NCBI GenBank assembly: GCA_021814855.1
Contig: JAKAHQ010000026.1
Location: 1 to 10,121, forward strand
Reading direction: 5' to 3'
Source of the DNA: Bacteroidota bacterium
Lineage (GTDB): Bacteria > Bacteroidota > Ignavibacteria > Ignavibacteriales > Melioribacteraceae
Length of the DNA: 10,121 bases
The notes beneath the pieces are model-generated. The model had not been told where the DNA came from, did no database searches, and saw only the letters and a program-made list of their open reading frames with translations. Made by a program: the position numbers and the translations under genes. Below, piece by piece: positions 1-6,924 of the stretch (positions within the stretch are counted from its first letter, which is position 1; every line of letters begins with the position of its first letter).

Positions 1-71
1 GGCTGGGGGTAAACTTCCTTGAGAAGATTAATCGAAGAAAGGAGCGTCATTCCGTAAAGGTAAATATCCAA
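1..71 (-). CDS. 5' end of an unidentified gene running off the left edge (partial)
   Basis: Reading leftwards from a TTG at 71-69 there is an open frame of 23 codons to the window edge, without a stop. The peptide begins M/L-D-I-Y-L-Y-G-M-T-L-L-S-S-I-N, a hydrophobic beta-strand-like start that looks like real protein. An in-frame ATG at 50-48 is the alternative start. The TTG is favoured by a GGGAG motif (86-82 on the minus strand) 10 nt upstream, inside the last codons of the preceding hydrolase gene. The TTG lies 2 nt beyond that gene's TAA, so the two are probably co-transcribed and perhaps translationally coupled. The family is not identifiable from 23 residues. A PfkB-like carbohydrate kinase first strand is a weak guess only. 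Confidence 0.45.
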   Translation of the reverse strand, partial: MDIYLYGMTLLSSINLLKEVYPQ

Positions 72-73
72 TT

Positions 74-1483
74 TTATTTTTCTCCCGCTTTAAATTCGGT
101 CCATGGCTCTGAAGGGCGATCCTTTAGCCTTCCTTTTAAGTAATCGAATTGCGGATGTTCATCCAGAAATTTATTTGCGTTGAACGCTTTACCGCAAGCC
201 GCGCCCCATCGCGCAAGAAATGACATTTGCTTTGCCAGCTTTGAATCAACAACTTTTCCGTCGTATGTGCCGCCGGGAGAAAACGGCGTTTCGTTTGCAT
301 TTAACATTGCGTCAAGTTCACCGTGAGAGCACAACGTTCTGCCGTCGGGAATTTCTTTGTTGAGATATGTATCGTAATGGTCGGCTTCGAATTTTTCTGC
401 AAGTTCAGTATTAATTTTGCCGGCGTATTTTTTCATCAATTGTTTCCAGCGCACGCGACGGGCAATGTTGGAATTTTTGATATTCGAGTTGTCGCTCTTT
501 GTCTCGAAGCGCAATAGCTTAAGATTCTCCGCTATATTTGAGCCGGTAAAAAATCCGTCCTTTGTTTTTTCCAAAGCCACTTGTTTCAAACCAAGTTCGA
601 GCCGGGCAATTTCGTTTGTGTTTATATCGCCGATTAGCCATGCGTTCGCGTATCCGCCGTTGTTGTCTTTCTTCATAATGTTGCACCACTCGTCAATATT
701 GTTTGCATACTGGGTTGCGTTTCGCATCCTGGAAAACTCCGGCTCACCGTTAACAACGAACGGGAAGAAATCTCCGATGGTTGTTTCCGAACCGACCAGC
801 CCGGCATCGGTGATAAAGAAATCGGTTGCGCTGTGAATAAAACCAGGCCCGGACTGCATCAAAATACGATGCCCATTCTCCGGTTGTATATCGAGTATAA
901 GATTGCATAATGGATCCTGGTAACCGCCCATTGTATTATGACCGAGAACAATTTTTCCGTCGGCGGTCATGCTGCCGGTTGCAATAAAGGAACTGCATGA
1001 TTCTTTTTTGGGGAAGTCCGAATTTGTTTTAAAAGAATCTTTTACTGTCGGCCACCAATATCCTTCCAGTTCTATAATTCCGTTTAAAGCTACAAGCTCG
1101 TCTTGAGTTGTCGAATATCCCGCAGCTTTCATCCCTTCCTTCATGCTATTGAGTTCAGCTAAAATTTCCGCATTCACTTTTGGTGTGAACATTTTACCAG
1201 CTCTTTCAACCAGCCACGACCAATCCATTGCGGTTTGGTAATTCCACTCTTTGGCGGTTGCGTCTATTGCGTACTTTATTTCTTTGCCGAGAAGATAGCC
1301 GTATTGAAATCCGCGCTCTTCCGGCGAACCTTCGATGTGAAGATAAATCCAGCCGTTCTTTTCATGGCGGTTGGATTTTTCCAGCCAGGATTTTTGCTGC
1401 TGGCTAAGCTGGCCTGTTTGTGCGTTGATGTAACTTGCAATTAAGAGAACCAGGTACAATACTTTTATGATTCGCGAGTTCAT
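74..1483 (-). CDS. Exported C45 / phospholipase B-like Ntn-hydrolase
   Basis: Predicted secreted N-terminal-nucleophile hydrolase of the C45 acyltransferase/phospholipase B-like group, which cleaves amide or ester bonds after autoproteolysis exposes a nucleophilic Cys. The open frame extends to a TTG at 1510. I choose the ATG at 1483-1481 (469 aa) because it puts a good signal peptide at the very N-terminus: NSRIIK, then a hydrophobic stretch ending SYINA, with likely cleavage before QTGQ. Family marks seen are GSPEERGFQYGYLLG (about residues 52-66), the nucleophile context ESCSSF with Cys at about 163, and GKIVLGHNTMGG directly after it. A further conserved-looking NAWLIGDINTNEIARLELG lies near 280-298. 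The segment before Cys163 would be the removed propeptide. The substrate cannot be told from sequence: a bile-salt/penicillin-amidase-like, phospholipid or peptide amide are all possible. It is the last complete gene of the minus-strand run, 54 bp after the NTF2-like gene. Confidence 0.8.
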   Translation of the reverse strand: MNSRIIKVLYLVLLIASYINAQTGQLSQQQKSWLEKSNRHEKNGWIYLHIEGSPEERGFQYGYLLGKEIKYAIDATAKEWNYQTAMDWSWLVERAGKMFTPKVNAEILAELNSMKEGMKAAGYSTTQDELVALNGIIELEGYWWPTVKDSFKTNSDFPKKESCSSFIATGSMTADGKIVLGHNTMGGYQDPLCNLILDIQPENGHRILMQSGPGFIHSATDFFITDAGLVGSETTIGDFFPFVVNGEPEFSRMRNATQYANNIDEWCNIMKKDNNGGYANAWLIGDINTNEIARLELGLKQVALEKTKDGFFTGSNIAENLKLLRFETKSDNSNIKNSNIARRVRWKQLMKKYAGKINTELAEKFEADHYDTYLNKEIPDGRTLCSHGELDAMLNANETPFSPGGTYDGKVVDSKLAKQMSFLARWGAACGKAFNANKFLDEHPQFDYLKGRLKDRPSEPWTEFKAGEK

Positions 1484-1537
1484 AATGAATTCCGTGGTTT
1501 TGTTTTTCAATATTAAACTAATAAGAAATTTTCTTTT

Positions 1538-1957
1538 TCACGAGAGGGGATTAGAATTCCAAATCTCCCTCGTTATTCTCCATGCGCCATCGTGCTCTTT
1601 GCGCAAAATATGAATTCCTTTCCCTGCCGCAATATTTGTCCGGCCGCCTTGACGCGGAGTTGAGCTCCACCTGTAACAGTAAACATGATAAGCCAGATTA
1701 TCTATAACCTCGATTTCGAGGGATGTAAAATCCAGCCATTTAATGCTGTACTGATCTGCAAAATTATGGAGCCATGTTCTAAGCTCGCCGTTATCTTTTG
1801 GAAAAGAATCCGGCGGTAAAAATTGCGCGTCGTCCGAAAGTATTGACAGGTATTCTAATATATCGCCGCTTTCAACCGCTGTTTTTTCTCTGGCTATTAT
1901 CGCCAGAATATCTTCGATGTTTGGCTTTTGTTTTAACCTGGGCATCTTCTGCCTCAT
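1538..1957 (-). CDS. NTF2-like (DUF4440/SnoaL-type) small protein
   Basis: 139-residue cytoplasmic protein with the cone-shaped NTF2/ketosteroid-isomerase-like fold expected of DUF4440/SnoaL-like proteins. It shows an N-terminal helix with AIIAREKTAVESGD (about 15-28), the characteristic 'dd-a-FLPPDS' segment (about 42-52), a tryptophan-containing helix, and C-terminal strands ending in GIHILRKEHDGAWRITREIW, the usual end of this family. No signal peptide or membrane segment is present. Members are diverse (isomerases, cyclases, hydratases, non-catalytic binding domains), so no reaction can be assigned. The ATG at 1957-1955 has no obvious Shine-Dalgarno. A second Met four codons in (1945-1943) is a possible alternative start. 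It lies 79 bp after the membrane protein gene and 54 bp before the C45 hydrolase gene, on the same strand. Confidence 0.75.
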   Translation of the reverse strand: MRQKMPRLKQKPNIEDILAIIAREKTAVESGDILEYLSILSDDAQFLPPDSFPKDNGELRTWLHNFADQYSIKWLDFTSLEIEVIDNLAYHVYCYRWSSTPRQGGRTNIAAGKGIHILRKEHDGAWRITREIWNSNPLS

Positions 1958-2036
1958 TTATAATTGTGTTAATCTAGCTCATCCGCCAAGAAGATTAAAA
2001 ACGGGACTCGAAATAAATCCGTATTACAATTTTATT

Positions 2037-2858
2037 TTACGAAGTAATTGGTTGACGATTTAAAATAAAGTTCACAAAGAACCAGATGCCACCAGCGGCA
2101 ATGACGCCCATGAAATATAGCGGTGTTAAATCTGTAGCCAGGCCGCGGAGTTTCATAAAAACTATAAGTACGCCGATCGAAATAGACATCTCTGCACAGA
2201 ACAATATAGCCGGTAATGTTAAAATTACACCGGCATTTTTTTTCTTCAGAAGAAGAACGGCAACAATAAAAAGCCCGGGAAGGCAAATAGATAAATCGAT
2301 TACATGAACCGGGTTGGTAAATATTCCGGTATCAACGAAAGATTTTGGCGTTGTGCCGAAAAACGACGCGGGAATTATTTCCGAGAGCCATAGCAAATAA
2401 AAAAGAACCGAGACGGCTATCAAATATACGGCTGCGAACTTCCAAGGTAATTTTTTGTTGAATACAAACACAGGAAGCATTTTCAAGTTGACGTTAAGAA
2501 AATAAACAAATGAGTAAACGCTCAAACCAAAGATGAAGCAATATGGCAGGAACAGCGGGTTGAAATGAACGGCGAAACAGTAAATGCCGAAAGTGTAAAT
2601 GAGAAATAAAATTGTGCCGCCCCAAATCATTGTGGCGATAAAATTATTTTTATACGCAAGTATCGATGTAACGAGCAATACGGGTGAAATAAAAAAGAGA
2701 TCAACTGCGTCCTGGGCTATTGCCTGCGTTGCCCAATTTGAGGTTTCCCGCCAGTAAAAATTTTTTGTAAATAGGCCGACCGCACTTACTGCAACCAGTA
2801 AAACAAGCAGGGGTAAAGACATGGCAAGAAAATATTTTTCCTGACGGCTTTCGGGCAT
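2037..2858 (-). CDS. Multi-pass membrane protein of unknown function
   Basis: 273-residue integral membrane protein with about eight hydrophobic helices (roughly 12-30, 51-69, 74-97, 102-121, 140-158, 187-204, 209-235 and 245-266) and no large soluble domain. Possibly conserved points are ETSNWATQAIAQDAVDLF before and at the start of helix 2, and NPVHVIDLSICLPGL at the start of helix 6. Both carry acidic and other polar residues (Gln49, Asp50, Asp53, His185, Asp188) in or at the edge of membrane helices. I do not recognise a named family. The layout resembles uncharacterised membrane proteins seen in many bacteria. The ATG at 2858-2856 is preceded by GGAG about 10 nt upstream. It begins 21 bp after the racemase-family stop codon, so the two are very likely co-transcribed. 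Transporter, sensor or membrane enzyme cannot be separated from sequence alone. Confidence 0.75.
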   Translation of the reverse strand: MPESRQEKYFLAMSLPLLVLLVAVSAVGLFTKNFYWRETSNWATQAIAQDAVDLFFISPVLLVTSILAYKNNFIATMIWGGTILFLIYTFGIYCFAVHFNPLFLPYCFIFGLSVYSFVYFLNVNLKMLPVFVFNKKLPWKFAAVYLIAVSVLFYLLWLSEIIPASFFGTTPKSFVDTGIFTNPVHVIDLSICLPGLFIVAVLLLKKKNAGVILTLPAILFCAEMSISIGVLIVFMKLRGLATDLTPLYFMGVIAAGGIWFFVNFILNRQPITS

Positions 2859-2879
2859 GGTCGTTCGTCTCCGGCTTAA

Positions 2880-3592
2880 TTATCTATTATCATTTTCAAT
2901 TGCGTAATCAAGAATGCTGTTAACGTGTACCATTGTTGTGTTTATTAATTCGATTTCGGGAAGGTCGGCTGGTTTTAAAATCAGAGGTATCTCGGTACCG
3001 CCGAGAATTAGACCTTCAATGTTAAAATCGGCTTTTAACTTATTTGCAATGTTTACCAATTCGTTTTTAACTTCATCCCGAAAGACGCCTTTCACAAACT
3101 CGTTCATGTAATGATCGTGAATAAAATCCTGCGAACCGTCATCCGGCAAAACTATTTCGATGTTTTCCTTTGCTGCGCCGGCATGGTAAAATCCGCTTTG
3201 CATTGTAAACTTGGTTCCGAATAATCCAAGCTTTTTAAATTTTTTCTCTACTGCATAAGCGATAGTTGCTTCAACAATACTTAACATGGGAAGTTTTGAT
3301 TGTTGTTTTAGCTCATCAAAAACAATATGCGGCGTGTTGGATGCAAGCGCGGCAAAATCCGCCCCGCCGTTTTTTAGTTTTTCAATTTCTCCCGATAGAT
3401 AATCAACAAGCTGATCGAACCTTTTTGCGATTATAAGATCCCGCATAATTATCATGTTGATGCTGTTGATCAATATCGGCGGGTATTCATCAGTTGATAA
3501 TCGTTTTTGGAAACCGGAGATGATTGATCCGTAATAATCGATTGTAGATCGGGCGCGATGCCGCCGATTAATCCTATAACTTTTGTCTTCAT
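2880..3592 (-). pseudogene. Aspartate/glutamate racemase-family gene interrupted by a one-base frameshift
   Basis: The downstream part (open from the TTG at 3473, ending TAA at 2882-2880) is an Asp/Glu racemase-superfamily protein with FAALASNTPHIVFDEL, LSIVEATIAYA, GLFGTKFTMQSGFY and LGGTEIPLIL. It lacks the usual N-terminus. That is found upstream in another frame: ATG at 3592-3590, then KTKVIGLIGGIAP, a typical family start. At about 3550-3549 the DNA reads CCC-GA-TCT where a three-base codon (probably GAA/GAG, Glu) is expected. Restoring one base joins the start to STIDYYGSIISGFQKRLSTD and on into the downstream frame, giving about 237 aa, the normal family length. As written, translation from 3592 stops at TGA 3472-3470 after 40 codons. 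The superfamily's two catalytic cysteines are Ser (ASNTPH, codon 3341-3339) and Gly (LGGTE, codon 2999-2997). The lesion could be a true mutation or a sequencing/assembly error. Both frames otherwise look intact, suggesting recent loss or error. The ATG lies 25 bp after the PhzF-family stop. Confidence 0.85.
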
Positions 3593-3617
3593 ATAAATTT
3601 ATAGATGTTGAAAATTA

Positions 3618-4529
3618 TCACAGTTCGATTTCTGTTTTAAATACAATCACAGCTTCTCCACCGATTTTAACTTGAACCGGCAGACCGTTTTCAATTTTTA
3701 CTTTTACTTCTATTTCACCAGGTCGTTTCATGGACTCGCCTTGTTTTCCAACAAAAGAAAATTCTCTTCCGTCGTGTTCGGTTAATTTATGTTTAACAAT
3801 ATAAGCGCCGAGCGGTCCGTTGGCGTTGCCGGTAACGGGATCCTCGTTAATGCCTATCGCGGGCGCGAACATTCTGCCGTGAGTTAAAATTCGCGGTGAG
3901 TCAGAATCGAAAGTAAACACAAAGTAGCCGTTGCAGTGGATCTCTCTGCTAAGCTCGGCAAGTTCAAAAAAATTCGGATTCAAATTGTTGAGCGTTGACC
4001 TTCTCTTAATTCCGATCATAACTTTGGAATGACCGGTAGAAACTATCTGAACCGGGCATCTTGAATCCAAATCTTCAGCGCGTAAATTTAGTGCGTCAAC
4101 AATCATGGTTTTCATTTTTGAGTCGAAAGGATTTTCAAATTCGATTTTACCTTGGGTCATTAAAACCATGTAATCATTCACGGTATTAATTATCTCAAAC
4201 TGAAGAACGCCTATCCTTGTTTTGTATTTGAAAACGATCGAGTTTAAATTTTCCACAACCGCTTTTACGTACATTGCCGCTATCGTGGCATGACCGCAAG
4301 TTGGAACTTCTTTACTAGGTGTAAAATAACGAATGATGCCGTCGTATGTTTGGTCGTCTGGAGAAAATAAAAATGAAGTTTCGGAATTGTTCAACTCGCG
4401 CGCGATAGACTGCATTTGCTCTTCGCTTAATCCGTCCGCGTACGGCACAACTCCCGCGGGGTTGCCTTTGAAAAGCTCTTTGGTAAAAGAATCGACCTGG
4501 TATACAACAACTCTCTTCGGCTGAATCAT
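3618..4529 (-). CDS. PhzF-family isomerase
   Basis: 303-residue enzyme of the PhzF/diaminopimelate-epimerase-like fold, the usual family length. It has two similar alpha/beta halves. The first half opens with VYQVDSFTKELFKGNPAGVV (about 9-28). NNSETSFLF follows, with Glu50 at the position of the catalytic acid/base Glu of PhzF. Next come FTPSKEVPTCGHAT (about 69-82) and, in the second half, NEDPVTGNANGPLGAYI (about 228-244), the substrate/anion-binding loop signature. PhzF itself isomerises a dihydro-hydroxyanthranilate in phenazine synthesis, but most homologues are outside phenazine clusters with unknown substrates. No phenazine genes are near, so that role is not implied. The start is ATG 4529-4527, without a clear Shine-Dalgarno. 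It is flanked by the pirin gene (70 bp upstream) and the racemase-family gene (25 bp downstream). The adjacency of two small-acid isomerase folds is suggestive but unproven. Confidence 0.88.
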   Translation of the reverse strand: MIQPKRVVVYQVDSFTKELFKGNPAGVVPYADGLSEEQMQSIARELNNSETSFLFSPDDQTYDGIIRYFTPSKEVPTCGHATIAAMYVKAVVENLNSIVFKYKTRIGVLQFEIINTVNDYMVLMTQGKIEFENPFDSKMKTMIVDALNLRAEDLDSRCPVQIVSTGHSKVMIGIKRRSTLNNLNPNFFELAELSREIHCNGYFVFTFDSDSPRILTHGRMFAPAIGINEDPVTGNANGPLGAYIVKHKLTEHDGREFSFVGKQGESMKRPGEIEVKVKIENGLPVQVKIGGEAVIVFKTEIEL

Positions 4530-4599
4530 TTCTGCGGCTTAATATTAATAATGACAGGTTTAAAATAATAAAGATTGGATAGATAAGGAGGGTAATTAT

Positions 4600-5454
4600 T
4601 TAATCAACCCAGCTTCCGAATTTTCCTTGCCGATAATCGTTATAAGCTTGGTCAATCTCTTCATCCGTATTCATTACAAACGGGCCGTAAGCGACTATCG
4701 GTTCGTTGAAAGGTTTTGCGTGACCGAACAGAATTATGCAATCTGTTTCCGTCTCGAACGAAACGGATTCTCCGTCGTTCTTGAATTCTAACAGGTGAAG
4801 CGCCTCCATTGAAGTGTTCTCAATTTTTATATTACCTCTTACAACGTAGAAAAAGACTGTATGATTTCGCGGCGCGGGCAATTCAATTTTTGCGTTTGAG
4901 CCAGCGTAAACCGAGCAAAGAAAAATGTCGGTCAATGTTTCAAAAGCCCCTCTAGTTCCGTCCCATATCCCGCTGATTAAATTTAAGTTTCCGCTTTCGC
5001 CGTTAATTTTTATTTCGGGAATCTGCTCCTTTTGCAGACCTGTGTACTTCGGATTTGTCATTTTCAATTTCGCGGGCAGGTTAATCCATAGTTGAAGAAT
5101 TTCCATTTTGCCTCCGTGCTCTAAAAATTCTCTCGATGAATTTTCGCAATGAATTAATCCGCTGCCGGCAGTCATCCATTGCACTCCGCCGGCGGTAATA
5201 ACGCTTTCGTGCCCGCTTGAATCTTTGTGCGCAATGTCCCCGTCGATTATAAATGTTACGGTTTCCATTCCCCTGTGCGGGTGGGGACCAAAGGGGAGGC
5301 CATTATTTTCGGGTGGATAATCTTGCGGGCCATGATGATTTAAAAATAAGAACGGGTCGAGGTGATTGAGCGAACGCGATGGCAAAGGCGAATACGTAAT
5401 CAAATCGTCAATAGGATTATATTGCGCTTTGTGAATTCGCTTGATTGTTCTCAT
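4600..5454 (-). CDS. Pirin family protein (bicupin, metal-binding)
   Basis: Cytoplasmic double-cupin protein of 284 aa, the normal length for pirins. The N-terminal cupin carries GPHPHRGMETVTF and GGVQWMTAGSGLIHCE, which supply the expected metal ligands His58, His60, His102 and Glu104 (numbering from the ATG). Known pirins bind Fe or another divalent metal. Some have quercetin 2,3-dioxygenase activity, others act as redox-sensitive regulators, so the specific role here is open. The C-terminal half keeps the cupin fold without an obvious second metal set, as is usual. The end 'IDQAYNDYRQGKFG' is typical of the family. A GTG (5457-5455) immediately precedes the ATG at 5454-5452. The AGGAAAGG upstream suits either start, and I prefer the ATG. 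The 72-bp gap to DUF1697 contains a short GCGGT-T-ACCGC inverted repeat (5493-5503) of unknown meaning. Confidence 0.92.
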   Translation of the reverse strand: MRTIKRIHKAQYNPIDDLITYSPLPSRSLNHLDPFLFLNHHGPQDYPPENNGLPFGPHPHRGMETVTFIIDGDIAHKDSSGHESVITAGGVQWMTAGSGLIHCENSSREFLEHGGKMEILQLWINLPAKLKMTNPKYTGLQKEQIPEIKINGESGNLNLISGIWDGTRGAFETLTDIFLCSVYAGSNAKIELPAPRNHTVFFYVVRGNIKIENTSMEALHLLEFKNDGESVSFETETDCIILFGHAKPFNEPIVAYGPFVMNTDEEIDQAYNDYRQGKFGSWVD

Positions 5455-5529
5455 CACGATTAACCTTTCCTTTGTTTATATCCATTAACGAAGCGGTTAC
5501 CGCGATTGTTCCAAACTGGAAGAATGTTT

Positions 5530-6063
5530 TTAATGTCCCATCATTTTACATATCGTATTCCAATTTCTTGTAGTCGAATATTTTGCCAGTTCCTTCTCAA
5601 TAAAAATATTCGGAAAACCGTAACGCCCGTTTTTTATTTCACGGCTTACCACAAATAATTCTTTACCCTCGATTGCAATTATCTCGCACGCTTCCTTCTC
5701 GGAAATTATAGGAAGCTTCGGTTTGGATTTAATTTCGTCATGGGCAAAGCAGACGTATAATTTTGTTTTCTTATCTGCCGGAATATTTTTGAACGGGTCC
5801 AGCTCAATCATTTTATCAATTTCGTCCGATGTTCTTACCATAACTTTAATTTCGCTTCCGTATTCTTTTAACAATCCGGCCTCTATTTTTTTTCCGATTG
5901 CTTCAGAGTTTGTCATGGCGGAATCAAAAATTACATTACCGCTTTGGATAAAGGTTTTTACATTTTTAAATCCGAGCGATTCGAAACCGGCTTTGAGTTT
6001 ATCCATCTTTATTACATTATTGCCGCCAACATTTATTCCGCGGAGAAAAGCAACGTACTTCAT
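5530..6063 (-). CDS. DUF1697 family protein
   Basis: 177-residue soluble protein, the usual length for DUF1697. It opens with KYVAFLRGINVGGNNVIKMD, followed by FESLGFKNVKTFIQSGNVIF, which together are the family signature. It closes with a TTRNWNT element (YSTTRNWNTICKMMGH), also characteristic. The biochemical role of the family is unknown. No signal peptide, membrane helix or metal motif is seen. The start at ATG 6063-6061 is supported by GAAGGGA about 9 nt upstream. This is the first gene of the minus-strand run, facing the divergent DUF502 gene across about 200 bp, so a promoter for the run probably lies in 6064-6200. I could not pick a convincing -35/-10 pair on that strand. Confidence 0.92.
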   Translation of the reverse strand: MKYVAFLRGINVGGNNVIKMDKLKAGFESLGFKNVKTFIQSGNVIFDSAMTNSEAIGKKIEAGLLKEYGSEIKVMVRTSDEIDKMIELDPFKNIPADKKTKLYVCFAHDEIKSKPKLPIISEKEACEIIAIEGKELFVVSREIKNGRYGFPNIFIEKELAKYSTTRNWNTICKMMGH

Positions 6064-6188
6064 AAACGAATTTCCCTTCGACGATATTTTAATTGACCTG
6101 AGATTTTACTGAAGAGTAATTTCATAAAATACTAATTACAAAAATTTGGGAAATTAAAACAGGCGGCTCGCCAATTAATTCAGCTGTT

Positions 6189-6217
6189 TTGATTTGGAGA
6201 ATTTAAAATTTTAATTT
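6189..6217 (+). promoter_or_regulatory. Possible sigma-70-like promoter for the DUF502 gene
   Basis: In the divergent AT-rich region 6064-6268 a TTGATT (6189-6194) lies 17 bp before TAATTT (6212-6217), about 50 bp upstream of the DUF502 ATG. The match is moderate and AT-rich DNA gives such pairs easily, so this is tentative. The same region contains a short GGCG-GCT-CGCC hairpin (6162-6172) and nothing else I can name. Confidence 0.25.
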
Positions 6218-6268
6218 TATTCGAAGAAATTAATTTCAAAGCAGCAAACTTACTTCGTAGGATATAAC

Positions 6269-6862
6269 ATGGAGCGCATCAAATCTTTTTTGAAGACAAC
6301 ATTCTTTGGCGGATTTTTGGTTGTTCTGCCCGTGATAGTTCTTGTGTTCGTTTTAAACTGGCTATTCGATTTTTTAACCGAGAAAATTAGTCCGGTGACA
6401 AAACTTATCATTCAAACAGCGCGCATAAACGAGATGGTTGCCTCGGTAATTGCCGTGGTAGTTATATTGTTGATTTTTTTCATTGTCGGTTTAATCGTGC
6501 AAACCAGTTTCGGAAGATATGTGTTTGAATTTTTTGAGAAGCGGGTTTTAAAACGAGTGCCGCTTTACCGAATTATTAAAGAAACTGTCGTTCAACTTTT
6601 CGGCGGCGAAAAACTTCTTTTCCGGTATGTTGCGCTTGTTAAACCTTTTGGCAACGATACAATGGTAACGGCTTTTGTAACCGATGAGAGCACGGAAGGA
6701 TATGTTACCGTTTTTATCCCCTCGGCGCCCGCACCTACGGGAGGTTATATTTACCACATCAAAAAAGAGAACGTGATAAAAACAGATTACCCGGTGGAAC
6801 AGGCAATGAGAACCATTTTGAGTCTCGGTGCCGGTTCGAAAGAGTTGCTGCGGATGATTTAA
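6269..6862 (+). CDS. DUF502 family inner-membrane protein
   Basis: 197-residue membrane protein of the DUF502 family, related to plant COV/LCV proteins. It has two hydrophobic helices (about 11-35 and 56-80) followed by a soluble C-terminal domain. Family marks: LKTTFFGGFLVVLPVIVL with the conserved Gly-Pro pattern in helix 1, RVPLYRIIKETVVQLF (about 96-111) after helix 2, and VTVFIPSAPAPTGGYIYHI (about 146-164), which matches the VFIPTTPNPTSG-type motif. The molecular function of bacterial members is unknown. The start at ATG 6269 is supported by AGGA (6259-6262) six bases upstream. It is the only plus-strand gene in the window, monocistronic as far as can be seen, and convergent with the DUF4175-type gene, with 53 bp between the stop codons. 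Confidence 0.92.
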   Translation: MERIKSFLKTTFFGGFLVVLPVIVLVFVLNWLFDFLTEKISPVTKLIIQTARINEMVASVIAVVVILLIFFIVGLIVQTSFGRYVFEFFEKRVLKRVPLYRIIKETVVQLFGGEKLLFRYVALVKPFGNDTMVTAFVTDESTEGYVTVFIPSAPAPTGGYIYHIKKENVIKTDYPVEQAMRTILSLGAGSKELLRMI

Positions 6863-6900
6863 TTAAGTGTAACGGTTGTGATTGAACTAACGGGAAGTAT

Positions 6901-6924
6901 CGCCAATTATGGCGGCTAATTTTT
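6901..6924 (+). terminator. Weak candidate terminator after the DUF502 gene
   Basis: A five-pair stem CGCCA/TGGCG with loop ATTA (6901-6914) is followed, after five bases, by TTTTT (6920-6924) on the plus strand. It overlaps the stop codon of the convergent DUF4175-type gene (6918-6916). The stem is short and the T-run displaced, so termination strength is doubtful. Confidence 0.35.

Noticed and set aside
323..1444. Plus-strand open frames (64, 139 and 69 codons) opposite the C45 hydrolase gene.
   Set aside because: They are antisense shadows of a strongly supported gene, with no family-like motifs or ribosome sites.
2032..2286. An 84-codon minus-strand frame overlapping the membrane protein gene.
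   Set aside because: It overlaps the membrane protein frame out of phase, and its cysteine/arginine-rich translation shows no domain pattern.
3540..3560. Programmed ribosomal frameshifting as the explanation for the split racemase gene.
   Set aside because: The GCG-CCC-GAT context has no X-XXY-YYZ slippery heptamer in the correct phase, and I see no obvious downstream stem. A plain one-base loss is simpler.
3618..4529. A phenazine biosynthesis cluster around the PhzF-family gene.
   Set aside because: No other phz-type genes are present, and PhzF-family proteins are widespread outside phenazine producers.
5493..5503. Perfect GCGGT-T-ACCGC inverted repeat in the gap upstream of the pirin gene, a possible operator.
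   Set aside because: Five-base arms arise often by chance in 10 kb, and there is no second copy or associated regulator gene. Mentioned only in the pirin entry.
6162..6172. GGCG-GCT-CGCC hairpin in the divergent intergenic region.
   Set aside because: Short stem, no T-run on either strand and no covariation information. Not enough to call a terminator or regulatory RNA.
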